Shown: one piece after another, positions 11,491 through 22,734 of the stretch
Layout of the letters: each line of letters starts with the position of its first letter
Numbering within the stretch: position 1 is the stretch's first letter
NCBI GenBank assembly: GCA_017607445.1
Contig: JAEVHH010000005.1
Coordinates: 935,001 to 999,000, forward strand
Direction of reading: 5' to 3'
Length of the DNA stretch: 64,000 bases
Origin: Histoplasma ohiense
Taxonomy: Eukaryota; Ascomycota; Eurotiomycetes; Onygenales; Ajellomycetaceae
The notes under the pieces: model-generated
The model's input: only the letters and a program-made list of their open reading frames with translations
The model's database searches: none
What the model was told of the DNA's origin: nothing
Program-made: the position numbers and the translations under genes

Positions 11491-11792
11491 TCATTTGATA
11501 CCCTCTTCTTCTTCTTCGTCTTCCTCTATATTATATGTCCATGGTGCTTTTGCTTCTTCCCACGCTTGTAACGCTGCTCTGCATGTTCTGTGTGTTCTTG
11601 ATATTTCCCCGACACCAGCACCGGCGAAAGAAAACTCGTCGTCGCTCTCGCCCATGTCGCTACTGGAAAATGTGTCTATTGGAGGATAACCTGCGGAATC
11701 CCATTTGTTAGATAAGATCCATTCACAGACTAAGCAGAAAATATGCCTGTGAAATGCTGAGCGTTGCCAATGTATCGTTGCTGATTTGACAT
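11491..11792 (-). CDS. Candidate small acidic protein, two exons with a GC-AG intron
   Basis: Exon 11792-11747 (46 nt) reads MSNQQRYIGNAQHFT and stops at a possible CACAG|GCATAT donor. The acceptor is ...ttccgcag at 11691, with a clear CTAAC branch site about 17 nt upstream. Exon 2 (11690-11491) continues in frame as GYPPIDTFSSSD and ends in an acidic tail with a run of Glu before a TGA. The joined protein is 81 aa. The CTAAC plus acceptor pair argues for a real intron, but the non-canonical GC donor and lack of a recognised family keep this a candidate. An alternative is that exon 2 belongs to a longer unseen gene. Confidence 0.4.
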
Positions 11793-12349
11793 CGCCACAG
11801 CATGGTGGCATATGGAAGTAGTTTTAACATGATTTCTGGTTTCCGGGGTGAAAATATATATATTAATTACTGTAAATAGAAATTTAACTTTGTTTGGAGC
11901 CAGAATGTTTGGATAGCCCACTAAATAGAGCAAATCAACATCCAGGGGTTCGATGGAATGTTTAACGGTCGCAAATTATCCACACGGCCCAGGAAGGGAA
12001 AACAAGATTGAAAACAATCATCGCCCGGCCAGGCTGACACCACCTCTGTCTTCTCCCGCACAGCTCGTCTGCGTTGACAATATCGCATCCGTGATATGAC
12101 AGCGTCGATTCTTGTCTGCGGTTGTCCTCAGGCACCACCAACGTCTTCCGCAGCACCATTCTCCCAACACCACCACCACGTCCACCACGTCCACAACCAA
12201 CAACCACTGCCCACTGCCATCACCACCAACACCAATAGGGGCTGGCCCTCCAGCAACAGCACCGCCAGCACGCTCATCCACTCGATCCACCGCAGCACGG
12301 CATCCACCGTCTCCTGGCCCATCCACTAACGGCGGGCAGTCAGTCTCCA
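11793..12349. other. 5' region of KAR9
   Basis: 557 bp without a supported gene. From about 12130 it is CA/CC-rich (many CACCAC triplets), which opens long but unrecognisable frames on both strands; I read it as leader or upstream sequence of KAR9. Confidence 0.5.
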
Positions 12350-15300
12350 ATGCCCTCGATATTCTCTCCTGCCTCTGAGTCTGCTTCCGCATTGACATCG
12401 ACGGCATCACCCTCTGCTACAACACCGACAGCCAATACGACCAATACGTCCCCCATATCTGTGCCTAGTACACGCCGATCAACCAGTCAAGTTGCACAAT
12501 CTCTCGCCTCCTGGCCCGACACAACATCGACATCAATCTCACCTACATCCCCTACTCCTTTACCTACGCATACCCCATCGTCTACGGATAGCAACAACAA
12601 AAATAACAAAAATAACGCCACTTCTCGCAGAAACGAATCCCTATCCCCGTCTCCTGCCGCACAGAAACCACGCTCTTCTTTTCTACGGCGACTCTCCCCC
12701 GGCCTAGCTGCCAGAGTCAAGCTGCTAGACGACTCGTCCAAGTCTACGCCGACAGCACTGACGCGGAGCCGCAGTACGATTGGTAGGATTCCGGAAGGCC
12801 ATCTCAAAGAGCTAGATAGTGCACACAAGGACCTCTCAATAAAAGTACTACGACGCGGCCGAGCCTGGAGTGGTGGGCGCGGTGTCTTGCTGACTCCGGA
12901 GCCGGCCTCTCCCAGCGAGCTGGAATCAGGGAGGCTGAAGGAAGACTGTACTACAACTATAGACACTACCGCCCCCGAAGCAGACAGCAGGGTCTCAGAT
13001 CCGTCTGGCCCGTTGCTGACTGCTCAAGTCGGAGAAACATTAACAGAGATGTCGGCTGTTCAGGAAGTGCAAACCACTGTGCTGGACACGGATGCTTCCC
13101 ATGGATCTGGCAGCCCAACGGACTTGGAAAAATACCTCCGCTCAAGCGTGCAGTCTGCTGAAGGTGCTTCCCCTCCACCACCACCACCACCAAAGGACTC
13201 CCCTCCCCTGCCAGCTAATGGCTCGAGTACCAATGTGGAGTCATATTTCAATCCCCTTGGTCTTTCTCGCACGGAATCTATTTACTCCTTTTCTAGAGCC
13301 ACATTTAGCAATCAACTATCCCAATTAACTTCCATCAGCTTGCCCCAACCAGCGTCCCTCGAAGCAAGCATAAAAGCCATCTCTACCGCCCCTGCTGCCG
13401 TCCGAGCGTTGTCGGGAGCGGCGAGTCAAATACAACAATGGATCGATAAAGCCTCAGATGTCTTGAGTGGGCTGGACGCTGAAGATGATGTTGAATGGGC
13501 AGCTGCGGGCGGCAGAGAAGGACTGGAGGATGTCGACAAGGCCGTGTCAAAATTTGAGAGTCTCGTGAATGTCTATGTCAAAGCTATTGAAGAGGTACAG
13601 CTGCGCAATGATATTGCGGATGTCGGGTCCGATCAGCTCCGGGCCATCGTTGTCCAGGTGGAATCAACATTGAAGAACTGGAAGGGCGTCAAGTCACAGC
13701 TGAGAGGTGTTAAGGAGCAGGTTGAGCTTGCTATGGAGTGGGAAGAGTTATGGACGAACGTACTTGGCGACGTTGGTATGGAAATGGATAATTTAAGTCG
13801 ATTGATATTCGAGATGGAGGAGAAAAGACACAAAACTATGATTACGGAATCGGAGACAGAGCCTAGCAATTCGCTTGATATCAACGAACTAGAAACGATC
13901 GTCGAAGAGTCCCCCGCTCACGGGAGCACATCATCCTCTTCACAGTATAAACATGGCCACGTTTTTGGCGCTGCTCCGCCCCAGCTAGAAGCTCCCACTG
14001 TTCAAAATGCTGAGGATGACTCTAGTTTACTAGCGTTGTTTGCGCGGATGCAACCCCTTCGAGCATCCCTGGCCTTCCTACCCATGCGGCTTTCAATGTT
14101 TCAGTCTAGAGCGGAGAAGATATTCCCAAGCGCCTGTGATGAGTTAGAGGCTCGACGAAAACGTTTGGAAAAGGGATATAAAAAGTTGGAAGCCGATGCG
14201 GAGGCATTACGGCGGGAATTGGGAGAGGATAGATGGAATTTGGTCTTTAGGAATGCTGGCAGACAGGCACATAAAATGTTCAAGTCTGTCGAACGGACTA
14301 TCAATAAACTCCAGGAGGCAATTGATTCGGGATTCCACAATACCAACAGCGCAGCTTTAGCGAAGAAGATCGAGAGCTTTGAGAATAAAAAGGTCCACTA
14401 TGGCGAAGCCATCGACCGCGTGTTGGCAATCATTCAGAAGGGCATCAACGATAGATTGACGGTCAATGGAGAAATTATACGATTACTCGCAGATCTGAAA
14501 GCGAGATCGGAAGCGATGAAGGATAGGATACGCGTCATGGATTCGCTGCTGGAGGACCTCAATGCTACCAAGAGCCAGCAGTTACGAGATTCGATATCCA
14601 GCATTGTCACCCTGGATAGTCCTGCTACCCGAAGCGCCATTGATACCCCAGATAGCTCCCCAGCCTCATCCGTGGTCATGTCAAGTACCAATGGAGTCAA
14701 CAGCGGAGTAGCATCAAGTATCAACGGATCTAGTAGAAGAGGTAGCTCGACAGGTAACCCTATTACAAAGGCAACTGCAACAAAACTAAAGCGTTACTCT
14801 GGACTGCCTCAAGCACCGCCTGCCCCTCGCCGCTCCTCCATACCCCGCACCACCTCCACTTCGAGCCATCTAACGCCGCCATCCCCACGACTCTCCACAC
14901 TATCTCCTACGCCCTCCACCCCTCGTCCGGGATCCCGAAACTCCTATGGGCAACAAAATCCTGCGTCTAATAAACCACGCTGGAACGGTAGCGCTAATAC
15001 GAATGATCTCATAGTCGGTCACAATTTTAAACCACTCAGCCTCACCACTCCATCGCCGCACCGCAAGCTCACCGTCCCCACAAACTCGCGTTCATGCCTC
15101 CCTCTCCCCAGTCCACTCAGCCGCGAGTCATCCGCGTCTCCCGCCCCTTCTTCACGTCGGCCCTCAAGCCGACTCACAGGCAGCCGCATCGCCTCGCCTG
15201 CCCCAGATCGTGGTGGTGTCGCGTCACCCACACCCACACGCTCCCGCCTCATCGGTCCACCCCCTTACAGCAAATTCTGCAAAAATTCGTCGTCAACGTG

Positions 15301-15574
15301 GACAGGCCCTTCTCCTGCGCTATCTAACACGCCCCGCAGCCGACAAAGTTACGCTGGCCAACCGAGTGCGCGAGCGGTATCGACAAACACTCTTAATACT
15401 ATGGGCGGCAGTGGTGAGAATGGCGCGAAGAAAGCCGCTACCCGTCCCGGAACCGCATTGGGCCATTCATCCAGACGTACCAGTATGCTGCCACAGCCAC
15501 GCGGGTCAAAATCGGGAAGGGACAGTATGGGTTTGTCTTCGAAGGGTTTGGATGAAAGGCCACCGTGGAGGTAA
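12350..15574 (+). CDS. KAR9: KAR9-type karyogamy / spindle-positioning protein
   Basis: Large intronless protein (1074 aa). In yeast, Kar9 links microtubule plus-ends (through Bim1/EB1) to the actin-myosin system to orient nuclei and spindles. The conserved KAR9 region is residues about 330-740: a helical segment around SGAASQIQQWIDKASDVLSG, then paired helices ending in WEELWTNVLGDVG and an R/K-rich coiled part. The first 300 residues are Ser/Thr/Pro-rich. The C-terminal third is basic and Ser/Pro-rich, as expected for microtubule contact. It contains an SxIP-type EB1-binding motif (SSIP, about residues 829-832) and a related SMLP near the end. The start is the ATG at 12350; an upstream ATG in this frame is not obvious. 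The family call rests on the central domain. Confidence 0.85.
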   Translation: MPSIFSPASESASALTSTASPSATTPTANTTNTSPISVPSTRRSTSQVAQSLASWPDTTSTSISPTSPTPLPTHTPSSTDSNNKNNKNNATSRRNESLSPSPAAQKPRSSFLRRLSPGLAARVKLLDDSSKSTPTALTRSRSTIGRIPEGHLKELDSAHKDLSIKVLRRGRAWSGGRGVLLTPEPASPSELESGRLKEDCTTTIDTTAPEADSRVSDPSGPLLTAQVGETLTEMSAVQEVQTTVLDTDASHGSGSPTDLEKYLRSSVQSAEGASPPPPPPPKDSPPLPANGSSTNVESYFNPLGLSRTESIYSFSRATFSNQLSQLTSISLPQPASLEASIKAISTAPAAVRALSGAASQIQQWIDKASDVLSGLDAEDDVEWAAAGGREGLEDVDKAVSKFESLVNVYVKAIEEVQLRNDIADVGSDQLRAIVVQVESTLKNWKGVKSQLRGVKEQVELAMEWEELWTNVLGDVGMEMDNLSRLIFEMEEKRHKTMITESETEPSNSLDINELETIVEESPAHGSTSSSSQYKHGHVFGAAPPQLEAPTVQNAEDDSSLLALFARMQPLRASLAFLPMRLSMFQSRAEKIFPSACDELEARRKRLEKGYKKLEADAEALRRELGEDRWNLVFRNAGRQAHKMFKSVERTINKLQEAIDSGFHNTNSAALAKKIESFENKKVHYGEAIDRVLAIIQKGINDRLTVNGEIIRLLADLKARSEAMKDRIRVMDSLLEDLNATKSQQLRDSISSIVTLDSPATRSAIDTPDSSPASSVVMSSTNGVNSGVASSINGSSRRGSSTGNPITKATATKLKRYSGLPQAPPAPRRSSIPRTTSTSSHLTPPSPRLSTLSPTPSTPRPGSRNSYGQQNPASNKPRWNGSANTNDLIVGHNFKPLSLTTPSPHRKLTVPTNSRSCLPLPSPLSRESSASPAPSSRRPSSRLTGSRIASPAPDRGGVASPTPTRSRLIGPPPYSKFCKNSSSTWTGPSPALSNTPRSRQSYAGQPSARAVSTNTLNTMGGSGENGAKKAATRPGTALGHSSRRTSMLPQPRGSKSGRDSMGLSSKGLDERPPWR

Positions 15575-17166
15575 GCTCAGCGATGCATGCTCCGCTCCTG
15601 TTGGGATGTTTGGGGAACGATTTTTCCCATAAGAACAAAAAAGGGTTTTATAAATGTGTTGTGTTTTTGTTGTACATGTAGGGATTGGTTGAAATTTGGC
15701 TCATTTCAGATATTATCTTGTCCGTTCTCATTTCTGTTTCCCTTTTTCATCTTTTTATTTCACTTCTCTCTTCTAATCTACCAGATCATTCCTCTTTAAG
15801 CCGCCCCCTCTCCCTTGTTTTTTTAATTACCCATTTGCGTCCATCTGCCTGTTTAATCTGCCTCCTCAAGATGCCAATCCTACTTGGTACGTGTCGTTGA
15901 TCTATTATTTTGTATCTTGCCTTCCCTCCTACCTTCTGCCACACCAGCTTTACATGCAATTCTTTTATTCTTGTTTCCGCAGCACTTCATATGCCCGGAA
16001 ATTACACATGGATGGAGAAATTATATCATAACCCCCAATTTTTTCACTCGCACGGTCGGCGCAATTTTCAATGCAATACATACAACAAGATACCACCATC
16101 TTGATTTCCTCCCCTTTTACCTTCTGGTCTCCTTTTGACTAAATCTTAGTGTATTCCATTTTACAATACCTATTTGGATTTCAGTTCTTTTTCCTCGTAC
16201 ATATTTTTGATTGTATTATTTGCTATAATTCCAAAGTTGCCGTTGCTCTGTATACCTACATAAGCAGTTTCGCCGCGAGTGGCCTTAATTTCTCCATCAA
16301 TTTGGCGAACCTTTCCAATTATTTCTTCTCTTTTTTCCGATCTTCCCCCTCCGTCCAACGGCAGAATCCTACTCCCTTCTGTCTCGTCTCTTGTAACTGC
16401 CAAAAGCGACCGCGTATATATCCACTGAACATAGCTGTACAGTGATTAGTTTTCTTGTTTTATCCCTGTCTATCTCAGGAGCTTTCTCTCTCCTTTCTGC
16501 TCAAACCACCTGTTGGCGCGGGCATTGCATTTACCACTTTCTATGGCTAATGCTTCATCTCTCGCCAAACCAAGGTATATTCTTGTATTTATCTAACTCT
16601 CTATATATATGCAACTGATCTGTCAACCCTCTCCACTTGTAGCTGAATATCAATAATCTTTTGCTCGGTTTGAGTTGTTCTTCGATTTGCTAGCGGCGAT
16701 CTTGACTTACGGCCCTGTCAAGCATGCACACCCAAGACATAAAAGAATTGTTTAGTTTGAAACCAACAGCTAATTAGACAAATCTGGGTTCTTTTTGAAA
16801 TCATCAAGAATTAAGCTTAATGGGAAAGGTTTCAATTTAAGAGGCTCTCGTATATAAGTGAGTGGGCAGCAACATGCTTTAACACCCTAACTAAATCTGA
16901 TCAAAAAGAAAATGTCCAGGAAAAGAAGATCAGTCCACTGAATGAAACTGGGTTTTCCAAGATGAAGAATCACGGATTTATTATCAATTTCTGGATTTAA
17001 TCGCCGCCTTCTGTTCACTTTGTGATTTCCTCGTTAAAAAATTCCCGAAAGATATCAACTCCTCCTGGGAAGCACCCAAAAAACAACTTGTCGTATGTTG
17101 TGTTCTGTCTAACAAAGTGCCACCATTCACTTCCATCATCTTCCATTGACTTTGGGTGAAATCGAC
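15575..17166. other. Convergent intergenic region, KAR9 and ankyrin gene
   Basis: 1.6 kb of mostly CT-rich, AT-rich sequence between two converging 3' ends. No frame resembles a protein. It probably contains both 3' untranslated regions. Confidence 0.55.
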
Positions 17167-20100
17167 TTAACCCAAAACTTCAATCCGATCACCCTCTCTA
17201 TCTTGCACCACAGCTTCAATAGTCTTCGCCTGCCTAGCGCCCCAATATCGTCTAGTTTTGAGCCATGTATCATCAAGTGGCTTCGGGAAACCGAACTCGT
17301 TTTGGTTTTGGTAGATATATTCGACCCACAATGAGTACAATTTGCTGCGTGGTATGTTCATCGCGACCCGTTGGATAGCCACGCGGAATTCATCCCGCGA
17401 TTCGTCGACAGAGCTGTACGACGGGAAACCAGTATAGTTTTCATAAGTCCAATCGTTCAGGAGCTCAGCGTGAGATTTCCATGGAGCGGTCTTTTGGGGG
17501 ATAAAGGTTTGCATGTAGGAATGTTCCCATGTTCCAACGCTCCAGGGTTCTGCGATCGTCCCGTAAGTAGAGGGGTCGAGAATAGAAAGGACAAAAAGCC
17601 AGCTCTCTTCGATTGGCTGGTCTGGTCTGCGCGCGAAGGAAAGCATGGATTCTTCGAGAATGCGTATATTGTCTTTCTGCTCAACCAAAATCTCGTTGAT
17701 CTCATTTTGGTCAAAGTAGGGCCCATGGCTATTTCCATATCCCCCGCAGCAAATGTGTTTCATACCCATCATCGCGAAATTTGCCGCCCGCACTAGGTCG
17801 GCCAAAGCCGCCTCCGCAGCCTCTTTGCCTTGATACTCTTTTAACATCAACAGCCACTCTAATGCTATAAGATGTCCGCGCCAATCATCTCCATAAAGTC
17901 GACGTAAAAGCATTGAGCCTGGTGAGCAACCATTGACTGAACATGGACATCGGCATTGGTCGCGAGCGAATGGGTCAGCCCCTCGAGATAAACACATCGC
18001 CATAGCTTCCAATTTCACCGACAAGAATTTTAGGTTTTCTGAATCGTCAGTATACTTTGGATAAGGGCTGCCTATATTTTCGCAGATAATGTGCATTGCT
18101 GAAGTCCCACGATTGTTTTGTAGGTTGACGTCGACTCCCTGCGCGATAATAGCTCTATATGCTGTACTATCTGATCTACAGCGAAAGTCGAGAGCGTTCA
18201 TTAGGGGACTATAGCCCTTATCATTGAGTTGGTTCGTCTTCGTGAATCCAGCCTCGAACAAAGCTCGTACTTCCTGCTCTGTGCCAGCACAATGAAGAAG
18301 TGTAATCCCAGAATTGCTCGTTACATCCGGGCTGACACCTAATTGAAGTAGAATACTCATGCCTGGCGGCGGCGGAAATGGGAAGCGAGTAGGATTTTCC
18401 AACCACTTAGCGACATAGGAATTCGCCAAGCCTTCCACAGCTTTCTCCGGGAAATCTAATACCGTTCGTATATGCGAGAAGAAGAGTCTGAGGACATCCC
18501 AGTGCTCCGCACTGAACGCATGGTGTAAACAGATGCTGAGAGGATTTTCTGATTCGTCAGTTGAGAGCGGGATTGTTCCATATTCAAGCAGAAGCTTCGT
18601 AGATTCAACGGAGCCATAGGAAATAGCATGGCACAACGGTGTTGCTCCATTGCCATCTTTAATTTCGACTTCGGCACCGGCTTCAATCAGGCGCAGCAGT
18701 TGGCATGGTCTGAGCACTGCCATATGTATTGCCGCTTGCCCGAGGGAGTTTTTGGCATCAAGAGGTATCCGACGTTTAATGCAGGTGTCAAGTTCAGCAG
18801 CTGTTCCAGCTAACACGGCGTCCATAAGCGGCGTTTGGTTCCAGGACCCTGTCATAATTTCTTGTTAGAGCAGGCACAAGCACCGTCATATCGCCATGAA
18901 ACTTACCGGAAGAATGTTCGGCGCATTTCTGCAGTAACTTCAGATAAAAGAGATCATAGTATCGTAGGTAGCTACCCCATTCCCGCTTCTCCGGGTTATC
19001 AAGTAATATTTTCATGAAATTTATAGCATCATCAATATCTCCTATGTGTAAATTCGTAGCAGGATCGCCTGAATATGGTAGTACAGAATTCTCCTGTGGG
19101 TAGCCTATAGAGCGTATCCTAGGAGTCAAAAGTTAGAAGAGGTCAGGCAGTGGAAGACAATCTAGACCGGTTAGACTTACGGTAGGCTGGCATTAATTTG
19201 CGCACCCGATTCATTTAGAACCTTTAGGAACTCCCGTCGTACTTCAAAATTACCCACGCCTCTAAAATCCAATAATACCTTGGTCAAATATTAGTAAATT
19301 CCATTTAACGTGGGCGGAAAACTGATAGCTCCATACCTCTGCCCAAGATTTGCCGTCGGGGTCAGCGTCGTAGGGTGAGGCACGACCTTCTTGAAAAAGT
19401 CGTTTCAACAGCTCAACTCCTTTTGACAATTCCATGTAATGATTGTCGCATTTCCAAAACACCGTGAATCCAGGAGAAGTGCGTTTCACCAGCCCTTGGA
19501 ATCGTAGAGATGGACATAATGTGTAACGCTGCGGTCCCCATGACAGGTCCAATGACATCGAAACAGCCCAGGGAAGAAAGAAACGGGAGAGGTTGATGCT
19601 TGCTGAGTATTGGCGAATTTTTTGACTATAGGGAGATGCTTTATTTTGCCTCCGCACGATTTTGTCATCATCCATTTGGTTCTGTGTCTTTTCATTTCCA
19701 GACGAATAGGTGATCAAGCGCGAAGAACCTGGGAGCAAATGGTCGTCACGAAGTTTGTCCATTTGATGTGCAAAAACATCGAGTTGACAGAGCGAAAGTG
19801 TCTGGTAGCATTCCGAAAGCTTTGATTTCAACGCAATGATCTGTTTCTCATGCATAACTCCGTATACAGCTTTCCGACTTCTGGTAATTATGGAGTTGTC
19901 CTTTCGAGGAGTGGATCTCTCGAGCATGTAGTCGAGTTCTAGCATATGAGCGGTGTACTCATCAACTAACGATTGGAGGGCGACCGTCATCGGAGGGCTG
20001 TAAGACCCTTGATCTAAAAGAATCTGAGTGTGCTGCAGTCTCCCGAGAAAAACTGGTAACAATACTTGGATCTCGTGAAATGTTTTCGGCGAGTCGTTGG

Positions 20101-20203
20101 AATCTCCAAGGAATTTGTAGAGGCGGGTGGAAAACTTCGCAGCAAAATCAAAAAGCTGAACAATGGAAGACACTGCGCCAGCAGCAGCCAGGCCTTCTGC
20201 CAT
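17167..20203 (-). CDS. SesA-like N-terminal domain with ankyrin repeats
   Basis: Four exons: 20203-19337, 19278-19181, 19118-18907 and 18848-17167. All introns are GT-AG, and the joined protein is 952 aa. It starts at the ATG of MAEGLAAAG; the frame is open above it but has no ATG there. Residues 1-150 match the SesA / STAND N-terminal type (AAAGAVSSIVQLFDF, helical), which in fungal NLR-like proteins precedes a NACHT ATPase. Here no P-loop follows. Instead a middle region with a GRASPYDADPDGKS segment, common in fungal ankyrin proteins, leads to ankyrin-like repeats in exon 4 (GQAAIHMAV, GNGATPLCHAISYGS, GYSPLMNALDF, RGTSAMHII). The likely role is signalling or self/non-self recognition, but this is inferred from architecture only. 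Confidence 0.8.
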
Positions 20204-20451
20204 TTTATCCCAATAAAAAGGAAGCTTGGGATCCAACCAGATTTTTCAGTTGAGGAAATGATGTCTTCTATATCAAAGGCACCTTTCCATGAAATATAGT
20301 ATTGAAGGAAGATCGCTTGTAGAATATAAAGTCATAGTTCTCCCGCAAGGCTTAGAGTAAGGCAACAGCCGCAGAACTGCAATACTCCGCATGCAGTACT
20401 CCGCATGCAGTGGAACTTTGCATGAGCCAGTAAAATGATGGCGAAGCAGGC

Positions 20452-20474
20452 AAAAAAAAAAAAAAAAAAAAAAA
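20452..20474 (+). repeat. Poly-A tract, 23 nt
   Basis: Uninterrupted A run, immediately downstream of a directly repeated 'catgcagt(a/g)' segment at 20389-20412. Confidence 0.9.
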
Positions 20475-21328
20475 TGCGCCGCATTCTGCTGCAGACATGA
20501 CCAATGTTACCCCAGCGCCCAAGGCTGATTTCTCTATGTAACGCATGATGCACAGCATGTGTTAAAAGAACTTCGCTTGCTTGCTTGCTTGCCTTGAGCA
20601 TGGGCTAGTGAAGAATAGTGTAAGGAATTTCCCCGTTCGTTCACGTACATTTACATGTACTGTACTATCTCTGAAGCCGATCGGTATATGCCGTTGGGTA
20701 AGAGGTTGGTCCACGGAAACAACCTTGAGTCGGATAATAGGTCCGGATATCACTTCCATACAAGTCCGATTAGACACTCTTCTAAGGGAAAAGGCAATTA
20801 ACTTGCTTCATCACCATATCCACCTTTCCTAGCAGCCAGATAATAGATAAATCTGCCTGGTGAGTGCCATGGGTAACTGGAATATTCCTGGCGGGAAGGA
20901 GACGGTATCTTCTCAATTGGCATCGCATCGGGCCGTATCTGGCTCATACACAACTGGTGGTTCCTTGGCCTTCGTTATTTGGCGGGGAAGTTCCTGGGAT
21001 ATTCATATCCATGTTGTTGGCGGAGAGTCGATTACCGCTCTCTTTCCTGGTATCCAGTATTGTTTCCAGTGAAAGAACTTCTCCCTGTCCAATGGCCGAG
21101 ATGGATTCGATCTGGCCTGAATGTCGACTTATTCTTGGGACCCAAATACAAATATAATGATGGAAAAATCACAGGCGATACCGTGTCCCGGATGTATATG
21201 CAGTGCCGGGTTTAAGGAGAGAGGCGATCTTGGTGCTCATCACGTGATATAGTCTGACTCAGGTAGTTACAGTCAGATAATAAGTATTGACATGTCTCTT
21301 GTTGTGACAGCAAGGTAGTAAGTACTAG

Positions 21329-21361
21329 TTGCCAATGCTTATGATCTAGTACAGTATCTGA
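21329..21361 (+). repeat. Dispersed repeat copy 1
   Basis: A 33-nt stretch beginning gttgccaatgcttatg that is nearly identical (about 30 of 33 bases) to 44879-44911. The differences at two of the three sites are G/A transitions. It lies in AT-rich DNA. Confidence 0.7.
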
Positions 21362-22285
21362 AAATCACTAGCAGAGATCAATCCAGTTATTGAAGAGCTA
21401 GTTAACTTATTAACTGCTGAATTATACTATATCTTATTCAAATAACTAGTTAGTTAACTATTGGAAGAAACAAATACTATCTCTGTCTAAAGAACTACAG
21501 ATCTGTACTTTCACTGTACTTATTCATAGAGAGAAGTCACTTTCTTCTACTTACATATCTTTTTACATTGATAGTTGAGGCATTATGCGCAGTCACTACC
21601 TAGGTATTCCGACAACCTAGAGCCAACCGTTTAATAGATGGAGTTTATATCAATGGTTCCGGCCAACGTTTACGGAAAGCTCAAAGTTTACCTAGGTGAC
21701 TCAGAGAGCATTTCCAAGGGTGACGTGATCAACAACAGCACAAATTTTAAAATGTGGAGATATATTGAACATATCTATCAACTAGCTCATTTTTGCAATT
21801 TAATTTGTAATTTTTATAATTTTTATAATCCATACATTGCCATATAAATATATACAGATCTGTAGTTTGAGAGTTAATTAGAGACTTAAGTGCACAATGT
21901 ATGTTGACAGCGGAAATATTTTATTGTGCTGATAGTTATATTCATATTACTAGTTGTAATTTTAATACACCTTTAAGTACAGATCTGCTAAAAGTGAAGA
22001 TTTATGATGTCAACAAATCTTGTTACCAAGCAATACTTTATTCCGAGTACTTACTAAGATTTTCAAATAATATGGAAACGCAATTCCGTTAGGTGTAGGT
22101 AACTCCATCTTCCGCCTGATAGAGTCCGGGGAAACGGGGGAGGATACAACATAAATACGCACCTTGCTGCAGCCATGGCTGTTCAATTCTTGCACCGATT
22201 CTACAATCCTTAATACTATTACATTCTTTATACATTTCCTCGTCGAGAAACATCTAGCTCAAATTCTCACACATCAATAGCAAGC

Positions 22286-22734
22286 ATGAAGGCCTCAGTG
22301 GTTCTTAAGCTTTTTGCCATTTTCAGCGGGTTGGCTCAGTCATCAGTGAGTTATTATTTGCATCATGTTTTAAGCGGCCGATTAATTCTAACTCTCAAAA
22401 AACTTGAAAGCTCGCCACGGAATCCGATTATTCTGAGGTTATGAGAAATCTCAAAGTTGATCCTGATGGGCTTCTCCATGTTGATGAATTTGGGATTATG
22501 CGGTCTTTGGATGGAGATGGCAAAGTTATTGATTTTGCAAGACTTGGTCCTTCTCATCTCAACACACTTGCTCAAAGGCGAACCGAAGAGGACCGAGAAG
22601 AGCTGCTTGCGATGTGGTCAGGCGCTGACCACTCTATGATTGATGATGACGAGATCTGGAATCCATCTGAAAATATTATGGCATCTATCCGTGAGCGGGC
22701 GGCGGTGGAAGGCTCCAGTAAAGTGCGCACATAA
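22286..22734 (+). CDS. Small predicted secreted protein, 'RSL-D-V-D' family
   Basis: Two exons: 22286-22345 (60 nt) and 22411-22734. The intron has a GTGAGT donor, a CTAAC branch site and a gaaag acceptor, and falls exactly after the signal peptide region (MKASVVLKLFAIFSGLAQSS). The joined product is 127 aa, ending at TAA. The mature part has NLKVD, then DGLLHVDEFGIMRSL..D..VID...LGP, then GADHSMI and IWNP, the same motif order as the gene at 1648-2037. The D-x-D-G spacings superficially resemble half EF-hands, but the full loop is not met. It sits alone in AT-rich DNA, typical of effector-like or lineage-specific secreted proteins. Function unknown. Confidence 0.75.

Larger units (their letters stand above)
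20204..22285. other. AT-rich gene-poor region upstream of the SesA-ankyrin gene
   Basis: 2.1 kb. It includes a 23-nt poly-A run (20452-20474), a 4-fold CTTG repeat near 20575-20590, a perfect palindrome ATCACGTGAT at 21239-21248, and one copy of the dispersed repeat described at 21329-21361. From about 21300 the composition is strongly AT-rich. A 67-aa frame (20869-21072, starting MGNWNIPGG) has some protein character but no family, and is not called as a gene. Confidence 0.55.

Noticed and set aside
12112..12378. His/Pro-rich frame upstream of KAR9
   Set aside because: Produced by CACC repeats and overlaps the KAR9 start in a different frame.
20869..21072. 67-codon plus-strand frame starting MGNWNIPGG
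   Set aside because: Looks somewhat beta-rich but two overlapping frames look equally good, so there is no basis for choosing one.
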